Positions 1 through 6,689 of a DNA stretch of 7,793 nucleotides are shown one piece after another. The DNA comes from an uncultured Eubacteriales bacterium (GTDB lineage: Bacteria > Bacillota > Clostridia > Monoglobales > Monoglobaceae): the NCBI GenBank assembly GCA_900550775.1, contig URTH01000076.1:1-7793 (forward strand). Direction: 5' to 3'. Both the position numbers and the translations under genes were made by a program. How positions within the stretch are numbered: the stretch's first letter is position 1; every line of letters starts with the position of its first letter. Below the pieces are notes generated by a model. That model searched no databases. It worked only from the letters and a program-made list of their open reading frames with translations, and was not told the DNA's origin.

Positions 1-153
1 GGCATCAGCTTGACGGCCGGTGGATCCCAAAATGTTTTAATGACCTTTCAGACGGACAAAGCAAGGGAGAGCGGAAAGTTTTCGATGAAGGTGATGCTGT
101 GGGATGCATGGTCGGCAAAGCCGTTGACAACCTGCGTTGTTTTCCCAAAATAG
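1..153 (+). CDS. C-terminal end of an upstream exported-type protein (5'-truncated)
   Basis: Frame 1 is open from the window edge to a TAG at 151-153, giving 50 residues. The start lies outside the window. The end contains KVMLWDAW, then AKPLT, then a short hydrophobic tail. This pattern (a beta strand ending in a Lys-Val-x-Leu-Trp-Asp motif, then Lys-Pro-Leu) closes many very large secreted or SLH-anchored proteins of Clostridia, where it forms the last strands of an Ig-like or fibronectin-like beta domain. This family link is from memory, not a search. The stop is 54 nt before the next start, with no visible terminator, so the gene is probably in the same transcript as the SLH gene. Its catalytic or binding function cannot be read from this fragment. 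Confidence 0.72.
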   Translation, partial: GISLTAGGSQNVLMTFQTDKARESGKFSMKVMLWDAWSAKPLTTCVVFPK

Positions 154-187
154 CGGCGTTGCGGTAAGGCGATAAAGTCAACGAAAA

Positions 188-200
188 AAGGAGATGAGGG
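188..200 (+). promoter_or_regulatory. Ribosome binding site of the SLH protein gene
   Basis: AAGGAG at 188-193 lies 14 nt before the ATG at 208, which is long. A second purine run, GAGGG at 196-200, lies 7 nt before it. Either could pair with the 16S rRNA end; the second has the more usual spacing. Confidence 0.6.
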
Positions 201-207
201 AATAAGA

Positions 208-3200
208 ATGAAGAAATTTCTTAGCATAATTCTTATGATCAACATGGTTGTGATGTCAGCCGGAATGTTTGCGTATGCAGACGATGAGACGGCGGCCGCC
301 ACAGCCGAGGAGCAGGAAACGGCAGCGGTATCTTTAGAGGGTATGCCTTATTACCGTGCGGTGACGGTGCTCTCAGCGCTGGGTATCATGCAGGGTAAAT
401 CAGAGACGGACTTTGGAGAAAACGATTTTCTCACCCGTGCGGAAATGAGCACGGCGGCGGTTCGTTTTCTGGGCATCGACACGGAAAATCCGGGGAATTC
501 CAAGAGCCGGTACAGCGACGTGGCAGATGATTACTGGGGCAAGTTTTATATTGACACGGCCTCAGACCTTGGCCTGGTAAACGGAAACGGAGACGGCACC
601 TTTGCCCCGGAGGACGAGGTGACCGCCGAACAGGCAATCAAGATTATGGTTTGCGCACTGGGTTATGAACCTAAGGCGCAAATGCGCGGTACATACCCCG
701 GCGGATATATCACCGTTGCCAACGAATTGGGCATGCTGACCGGCATCGATTTTTCGGACGGCTACGATCAGCCGATTCCGAGATGGAAGCTGGCAATGCT
801 GATTGAGCAGTCCTTAGAGGTTGAGCTGATGGAGGTGAAAACCTACGGTGAGGATCGCCGCATCGAGGTTGCAAAGGACAAGACGGCATTGTCTGCCTAT
901 CACCGCACCGAAAAGAAAAGCGGTACCGTGGTTGCGTGTTACGAATCAACGCTGGACAGTGACGACCTGTACGCAAGCGATGTGATGATTGACGATACCG
1001 TATATACGACCGACCTGGATATGGGAAGTTATATCGGATATCATGTCGATTTTTATTACAGCATCGACAAGAATGCGTTAAAGAATAAAATTATCGCATT
1101 CTTTCCGCAGAAGGACAGCACCGTATCGACCGAAATTGATTTTGACGATATCGAATCCGTCAGCGTGAATGAAAGCTTTGATGTTACCGTCTCGTACGAG
1201 GTTGAGAATAAGAGAACGGCAAAGCAGATTACGCTGAAAAAGCCGGTGATTATGTATAACGGCAAGGCGGAGGAGTTTGCGACCGCAGAGGAAACGCAGA
1301 AGTTTTTGGACGAAAACCGGAATCAGGGCAGACTGGTGATTTTAAATAACGCCAACAACGATTTTCAGAATGTGCTTTCGGTAGAAAATTACGATGCCTA
1401 TGTGGTGTCCAGCGTGGACGCAAACAATATGCAGATCAACTATAACGTCTATGGCGTGGGCAAGGTCGATACCAAGACGCTTGACCTGTCCGACAAGGAC
1501 GTAAATAGCCGCAAGGTATTTTTCTACGGCGAAAACGATGAAAAGATCGATATTTCCGCACTGGAAAAGAACGATGTCATCATGGTTTACGCCTCCAGAG
1601 ACAAGGAGCTTTATAAGATTCACCAGAGCAAAAAACAGTTGACCGGCCTATTAAATCGGCGCGATAAGATCGCCGGCACCGAGCCGACGCCGACAGAGCG
1701 GCCGCAGCCGTATTGGAAAACGGTGACCAATGTGACGATGGATCGGTATGACCGCGTTGCGCCGGAGGCGGATAACGTGACAACCTACGTATATGCAAAT
1801 GCGGCAATTGACGGCCGTACAAGCTGGTTGTACGCATCGTCGGGTGAGTATTATGACATTTTTAAAACCGATAAAGACTATAAGCGTATCTTCCACAAAA
1901 CCGATTTCCAGCCGCGGTCAGAGCTGACGTATCCCTGGCCGTCGGATCTTGCCGACGGCGGCAAGGTGTTTGAGCTGAGCCGCGAGGAGACCAGTAACTG
2001 GACGCTCTGGAATCCGTGGAGTCCGTACTACGGCAAGATATCCACCTGGGTCGGTGCCGGCTACGGAGCGCCCGATTCGTCCATCATGCTGACCAACCTC
2101 TTTAATGAGGGCGCGGTTTCGACCGGCGATAAAATGCGAATCACGGCATGGGTGATCGGCACCGATGTATCGGACGTTTTGCAGGCCAAGTACGGCGATG
2201 ACGGCAGAATCACCGCCTCTGCCAACAAAGAGACCAATGTGCAGATGTGGATCTCGGAATCCAACGCGAGCGACCGGGACTGGCAGTACGGCGAGGATAA
2301 GAACTATAACCAAGAAGCGCCGGATCCCCAAAAGCCGGACGAGGTGGTTACGGCAACCATGAAAGAGGGCGAGTGGACCAAACTGGTTTTGGAATATGAG
2401 CTGACAACGGACAACGCCTCGATCTCCAGTATTCAGATTAACAACGATAACGCGAGCCATGATGTGGCAAACTTTCCGTTAAAGCTTGCGATTGCCGGCG
2501 TGATGGTAGAACAGTATGTAGACCCCAGCAAAGCAGCGGGCAGACCGGAGCTTTCGGTAGATACGACCGACTATCATATCTATATTGACAGTACCGAGTA
2601 TAAGACGGTATCCAGCTTTCCATCCAGCCTTTTGGAGATGGGTAAAACGGTGACGGTCCTGCTTGACAAAAACGATAAGATTGTCGGCTATATCCGCAGT
2701 CTTTCCAAGACGGGCTACGGTCTGCTGATGGATGTTGGCATAGGAAACAGTGCGTTTGAAACCAGCCTGATGGTAAAGATTTTAGACGGTGATAATGTGC
2801 TGACGACCTATGAGACCACCGAGAAGATCAAGGCCTATAACGGAACCGAGGTCACCAAGATGCCGGCGGCAGAGCTTGTGACGAACGAGCCGGCCGATCC
2901 CAAGACGGACTGGCATCTGTGGTCGACGAACAACGCCAAAAACTTTGAGGCGATTTCCAGAACCTGGCTGACCGATGCCGAAAAGTCTAAGGCGGCGTCA
3001 AGAAAGATTGTCTATTATGAGGTAAACTCCGACGGCAAGATTCAGACCATTCTGGTTCCGTCCATGCCGGAGGACAATCCCGACTGTAAGATCGTAATGG
3101 TCAAGGACTTTGAGTACAGCGAAAGCAATACCACACCAAGCGTTCTGTATCATAGCGCATGGCCGATGTTCCTGTTCCACGCCTCCGTGGTCGGCAGAAC

Positions 3201-4173
3201 CGAGACGGCTTATCGTATCGCAGACGATGTCATTAAGTATGCTGCCTGGGCGCAGGACTATTCGGAGTCAGACTATGAGGGCACGACCGGCCGAACCGGT
3301 ATGTGGGAGGATAACTTCTTCAAGGGCAAGAGCTGGGAACAGGCACAGCTGTACCGGCAGCCGGGCAGTAAGACGATCGACTTTATGGTGATGAACACCA
3401 AGAAAATCGATATTGAAGGTAAAAATAAGAAAAAGCCGGTCATCGTAGAAAATATTGAGGAGACGGCGGACGGCTACATCTTAAACGGTTATCATCCCGT
3501 TGAGATGACGACCTCGAATAATAACTATAGCTGCAAAATCAAAAAGGACACCAGATTGTTTGAAAACCTCTGGATGACCAAGCCGGATAGCAGCGGCGTC
3601 AAGCTAACCTGGGATAACATCCCGAATTATGCAGGTACCCTGCCGTATCAGTGCTCTTATGAGGCGCTGGGCATGGAGACCCCGTACGTAAAGCCGGGCG
3701 TACTAAAGGCCGGCGATGTGGTGAACGTCAATGACGATGGCGGCGAGATCAACTACATTGAGGTGCTGCGGCGTGCCGATGACGCGCTGATGGTATCGTA
3801 TTCCACCATCAGTAGGTCAAACTTAGACGGCTTTTTTGAAAAGGGCGCCGGGTTTGCAAACGGCGAGATCACCGAGGTGAACTATGAGGAAGGGTATATC
3901 AAGGTCAAGGGCTTCTACTGGCCGTCGGCGACCGATATCGTATCATCGTCGTCCGCGCTTTACGCCCAGGCCGCCAATAACGAGGGTAATTATATTGCCG
4001 AGCGTGAGGTGGTATTCCCGGTATACCGTAACACCACCATCTGGGACGAGGCAAGACAGCAGTACCAGGTAGGTACCTTCGGCGATTATAACGTCGGCGA
4101 TCTGATGTTCATATACGGAAGAATTGACGCCTCGACCTGTGCGATCATCTTCAAAAACCATAACAAAAAATAA
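208..4173 (+). CDS. Large SLH-domain cell-surface protein with nested carbohydrate-binding-like module
   Basis: This is a 1321-residue exported protein. Residues 1-24 are a signal peptide (Lys-Lys, hydrophobic core, AYA before Asp25). Three SLH units follow at about 46-90, 102-153 and 163-208. The first has the canonical LTRAE motif (75-79); the others have the weaker TAEQA and PRWKL. SLH triplets bind pyruvylated secondary wall polymers, so the protein is probably wall-anchored. Residues about 232-300 form a beta-rich unit (IDDTVYTTD at 261-269), followed by similar beta modules to about 480. A Pro/Thr linker (PTPTERP, 493-499) opens a ~300-residue insert with jelly-roll features (GDKMRITAWV 640-649; EWTKLVLEYEL 722-732). 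The interrupted beta unit seems to resume near 782 (YIDSTEYKT 792-800). Residues about 840-1321 are beta-rich and I cannot assign them a family. No catalytic domain is recognised. It is probably a substrate-binding or structural surface protein acting with the downstream GH10 enzyme. Confidence 0.9.
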   Translation: MKKFLSIILMINMVVMSAGMFAYADDETAAATAEEQETAAVSLEGMPYYRAVTVLSALGIMQGKSETDFGENDFLTRAEMSTAAVRFLGIDTENPGNSKSRYSDVADDYWGKFYIDTASDLGLVNGNGDGTFAPEDEVTAEQAIKIMVCALGYEPKAQMRGTYPGGYITVANELGMLTGIDFSDGYDQPIPRWKLAMLIEQSLEVELMEVKTYGEDRRIEVAKDKTALSAYHRTEKKSGTVVACYESTLDSDDLYASDVMIDDTVYTTDLDMGSYIGYHVDFYYSIDKNALKNKIIAFFPQKDSTVSTEIDFDDIESVSVNESFDVTVSYEVENKRTAKQITLKKPVIMYNGKAEEFATAEETQKFLDENRNQGRLVILNNANNDFQNVLSVENYDAYVVSSVDANNMQINYNVYGVGKVDTKTLDLSDKDVNSRKVFFYGENDEKIDISALEKNDVIMVYASRDKELYKIHQSKKQLTGLLNRRDKIAGTEPTPTERPQPYWKTVTNVTMDRYDRVAPEADNVTTYVYANAAIDGRTSWLYASSGEYYDIFKTDKDYKRIFHKTDFQPRSELTYPWPSDLADGGKVFELSREETSNWTLWNPWSPYYGKISTWVGAGYGAPDSSIMLTNLFNEGAVSTGDKMRITAWVIGTDVSDVLQAKYGDDGRITASANKETNVQMWISESNASDRDWQYGEDKNYNQEAPDPQKPDEVVTATMKEGEWTKLVLEYELTTDNASISSIQINNDNASHDVANFPLKLAIAGVMVEQYVDPSKAAGRPELSVDTTDYHIYIDSTEYKTVSSFPSSLLEMGKTVTVLLDKNDKIVGYIRSLSKTGYGLLMDVGIGNSAFETSLMVKILDGDNVLTTYETTEKIKAYNGTEVTKMPAAELVTNEPADPKTDWHLWSTNNAKNFEAISRTWLTDAEKSKAASRKIVYYEVNSDGKIQTILVPSMPEDNPDCKIVMVKDFEYSESNTTPSVLYHSAWPMFLFHASVVGRTETAYRIADDVIKYAAWAQDYSESDYEGTTGRTGMWEDNFFKGKSWEQAQLYRQPGSKTIDFMVMNTKKIDIEGKNKKKPVIVENIEETADGYILNGYHPVEMTTSNNNYSCKIKKDTRLFENLWMTKPDSSGVKLTWDNIPNYAGTLPYQCSYEALGMETPYVKPGVLKAGDVVNVNDDGGEINYIEVLRRADDALMVSYSTISRSNLDGFFEKGAGFANGEITEVNYEEGYIKVKGFYWPSATDIVSSSSALYAQAANNEGNYIAEREVVFPVYRNTTIWDEARQQYQVGTFGDYNVGDLMFIYGRIDASTCAIIFKNHNKK

Positions 4174-4194
4174 GAGTGACCGAGCTCTCAACAG

Positions 4195-4200
4195 AAGGAG
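4195..4200 (+). promoter_or_regulatory. Ribosome binding site that fixes the GH10 gene start
   Basis: AAGGAG ends 8 nt before the ATG at 4209. This spacing selects ATG 4209 over the in-frame GTG at 4176, which has no such site and would put 11 extra residues in front of a classical signal peptide. Confidence 0.85.
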
Positions 4201-4208
4201 TGAAGAGA

Positions 4209-6644
4209 ATGAAACGATTCGCGGCGTTTTTGCTGGCGGCAATCATGCTGCTGACCATGCTTCCGGCGGCAGTCCTTGCCGAGGAGGCGCAGCTTGAAAT
4301 TACGCTGAAGATCAACACCGAGTATCAGGATTATGATATGAAGCTGATTACGCTTGCGCGGGCGAATTATCAGGTGCTTGCCCCGGCAAGACCCTTTGCG
4401 GAGTCGATGGGGGCCGAGGTCTCCTGGGACGGTGCGACAAACACCGTGACCTTTACCAAAGAGGGTTATACGGCCGCGCTGACCATCGGTGCGGAAAACG
4501 GCGTAAATAATGGGGAATCCGTCAAATTGGAGACCCCGGCCGAGATGATTAACGATCAGGCGTATGTCCCGGTTGAGTTTGTCGGCGGCGCGCTGAACTT
4601 TACCGTTCTGCGTGAGTCGTACGGCCGTTTTATCCGCCTGGTGTCAAAGACGGGGCTAAAGAGTACCAAGTATAACGGTGAGTTAAAGCCCGGTATGGCG
4701 GATCTGGTCTCCGAGGTACACCGAGACGTGCCGACCAAGTTTGAAAAGTCCAACCGCCTAGACGATCTGCTGTTTTATACCGACTACGAATACGTGCCGG
4801 AGGAGGAGCTGACCGAGGAGAGGGTGCTGGATACCAGTCACCTTCCCAGCGGCGATGTCATCTACACCAACGATGACTTTGTGGACAGCGCCGGCTCCGG
4901 CGAGACGGCCAGCGGCTGGTGGAAGCCGGTCGAGATCAAGGACGAGAGCGTTGACTTTGACCGCGCGGTGCAAATCTGCTGTACTTATCCGCCCAGCAAT
5001 ACGACCTTCTTTATCGTAAAGCCGACCAAGCGGATTGAAGAATATGTCGACCCAAAGGATAAATATCTGGTAAAGTTTTATGTCAGACTGGTCGGCGGCG
5101 GCCATGTCGACACCGGCGCCGGTAAGGTCTATGTCCATGTCGAGGAAAGCTATATCCCCACCTGGATTAAGTCCGTTTCTGAGACGGTTGAGTTTGGCAA
5201 CGAGTGGAAAGAGGTTTACGCGCTGGCAACCGGCGTAGAAAACGCAAACCACATCGGTGTAACGACCGGCTTCTGGCGGCAGACGATTGAGATCGGCGGC
5301 TTTGAGGTACAAAAGCTGGCCCGTGACGCCGATACCTCGATGTTTGACGCATTCAAAAAGGATGTCGACCTGATTAGTCCGCAGATGTCAAAGGATGCGC
5401 CCTGGCGCGCCGCGGCGCTGGATCGGATCGAAAAGATGCGCAAGGGCGACTTTAAGGTCAAGGTGCAGGACAAAGACGGAAACCCGGTCGAAAATGCCGA
5501 TGTTACCTTTAACATGTTTGAGCATGAGTTTAAATTCGGCGGCGTGCTGGACGCGTCCTTCTGGGACGATGAGGGCACCGGCAACTGGGTGCAAAGGTAT
5601 TCTGAGACCATGGGCGTCAACTTTAACGCAATGGGCGCCGGAAACGCGGCAAAGCTGGCTTATTATGACGGCAATCAGCGTATCCTGCGCCGAAAGATTG
5701 ACGATGCCAAAAACTTAGGGATCCGCTACTTCCACGCCCACGTGCTTTGGATGCCGTCGCTCTCATCCGGCCACGAGCGGCCGTACCGTTATTACGGGCC
5801 GGATCGGGTCGATACTATGGACTGGAATACCTTTGAGAATTACGTCAAGAACGACTTTAACCGGTTTATCACCATGTTCCCGGAGATCAACGAGCAAGAG
5901 GTTGCCAACGAGATGGTTAACCGTGTTACCTGGGACTCAAAATTCGGGCCCAACTATTTGCATGATCTGTTCCGTTGGGCGGACGAAATCCGCAAAAAGG
6001 ACGGGCAGGAGAACCGCACCCTCGGCTACTGCGATAACCAGCTGAACAACCCCAAGTATTGGGAAAAGCTGGACGGCTTCCAAAAGGCAAACGTGCCGAT
6101 GGAGATGCTCTTCTATCAGGGACACAGCTATGACCACGAAAACGATCCGCTTGATAACGCAAGACGGCTCAGCACCATCAACGAGACGTTTGACCGGTAT
6201 ACTTACGAGTACGGCAAGCAGTTTGGCGTCACCGAGATGTCGTGTTATTCCGAGACGCAGGAGTTCCAGGCGGACTTTACCCGTGACTTTTTGATCACGG
6301 CGTTTAGTCATCCGGGCTGCGAATCGTTCTACATCTTCTGGCCGAGTGATGTATACAGCGGCGGCCCGGCAAGCGCAACGGCCGGCTGCGCACCGCTCTT
6401 TGACGACAGGTTTAACGAAAAGCTGGGTCTTCGACAGTGGCAGGATCTGATCTATAACAAGTGGTGGACAAAGGACGCCAAAACAACAACGGACAGCGAG
6501 GGCAAAGGCAGCGTACGCGGCTTTTACGGCGATTATGATATCTCCGTAACGGTAAACGGCCGGGAGGTCAAGACGGAGATGGCAGCGTTCCATCGGGGAT
6601 ATGAGAACGAGCTGACCATCGTCTTGGACGACAGTGAACTCTAA
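4209..6644 (+). CDS. Secreted GH10 glycoside hydrolase (xylanase-like) with stalk and carbohydrate-binding-like domains
   Basis: This 811-residue protein probably cleaves beta-1,4-xylan or a related glycan outside the cell. Residues 1-24 are a signal peptide ending VLA before Glu25-Glu26. Residues about 28-143 match the copper-amine-oxidase-N-like stalk domain (PARPFAESMGAEVSWD at 59-74; YVPVEFVG at 119-126). A jelly-roll module resembling CBM4/9/22 types lies at about 216-370. Residues 405-445 form the beta segment often found before GH10 barrels (DGNPVENADV, then HEFKFGG). The GH10 barrel spans about 446-756. Landmarks are Lys482, HAHVLW 509-514, the likely acid/base Glu568 (VANEMVN), QGH 637-639, the likely nucleophile Glu676 (VTEMS) and Trp711. 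A small beta domain (757-811) ends the protein. Motifs around both catalytic Glu residues differ from the usual WDVVNE and TELD, so substrate preference is uncertain. The gene starts 35 nt after the SLH gene and is probably co-transcribed with it. Confidence 0.9.
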   Translation: MKRFAAFLLAAIMLLTMLPAAVLAEEAQLEITLKINTEYQDYDMKLITLARANYQVLAPARPFAESMGAEVSWDGATNTVTFTKEGYTAALTIGAENGVNNGESVKLETPAEMINDQAYVPVEFVGGALNFTVLRESYGRFIRLVSKTGLKSTKYNGELKPGMADLVSEVHRDVPTKFEKSNRLDDLLFYTDYEYVPEEELTEERVLDTSHLPSGDVIYTNDDFVDSAGSGETASGWWKPVEIKDESVDFDRAVQICCTYPPSNTTFFIVKPTKRIEEYVDPKDKYLVKFYVRLVGGGHVDTGAGKVYVHVEESYIPTWIKSVSETVEFGNEWKEVYALATGVENANHIGVTTGFWRQTIEIGGFEVQKLARDADTSMFDAFKKDVDLISPQMSKDAPWRAAALDRIEKMRKGDFKVKVQDKDGNPVENADVTFNMFEHEFKFGGVLDASFWDDEGTGNWVQRYSETMGVNFNAMGAGNAAKLAYYDGNQRILRRKIDDAKNLGIRYFHAHVLWMPSLSSGHERPYRYYGPDRVDTMDWNTFENYVKNDFNRFITMFPEINEQEVANEMVNRVTWDSKFGPNYLHDLFRWADEIRKKDGQENRTLGYCDNQLNNPKYWEKLDGFQKANVPMEMLFYQGHSYDHENDPLDNARRLSTINETFDRYTYEYGKQFGVTEMSCYSETQEFQADFTRDFLITAFSHPGCESFYIFWPSDVYSGGPASATAGCAPLFDDRFNEKLGLRQWQDLIYNKWWTKDAKTTTDSEGKGSVRGFYGDYDISVTVNGREVKTEMAAFHRGYENELTIVLDDSEL

Positions 6645-6675
6645 AATGGGAAAATGAAAAGTGGTAAATATATTT

Positions 6676-6682
6676 AAGGAGG
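6676..6682 (+). promoter_or_regulatory. Ribosome binding site of the third exported-protein gene
   Basis: AAGGAGG, a perfect Shine-Dalgarno match, lies 7 nt before the ATG at 6690. It is the strongest site in the window and supports this start. Confidence 0.88.
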
Positions 6683-6689
6683 AATTGCA

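Noticed and set aside
154..207. Possible promoter or terminator in the gap before the SLH gene
   Set aside because: No -35/-10 pair with normal spacing and no stem-loop followed by a T run can be seen. The other two gaps (4174-4208, 6645-6689) are also without one.
1918..2460. 180-codon - strand open frame inside the SLH protein gene (a similar one lies at 4758-5312)
   Set aside because: Fully antisense to a clear gene, with no domain and no support for independent expression.
4176..4208. Upstream GTG start for the GH10 gene
   Set aside because: It has no correctly spaced ribosome binding site and would bury the signal peptide behind a charged extension; ATG 4209 has AAGGAG at 8 nt.
208..6644. 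Cellulosome parts (dockerin or cohesin)
   Set aside because: No paired dockerin calcium-binding repeats and no cohesin-like pattern were seen; anchoring is better explained by SLH and stalk domains.
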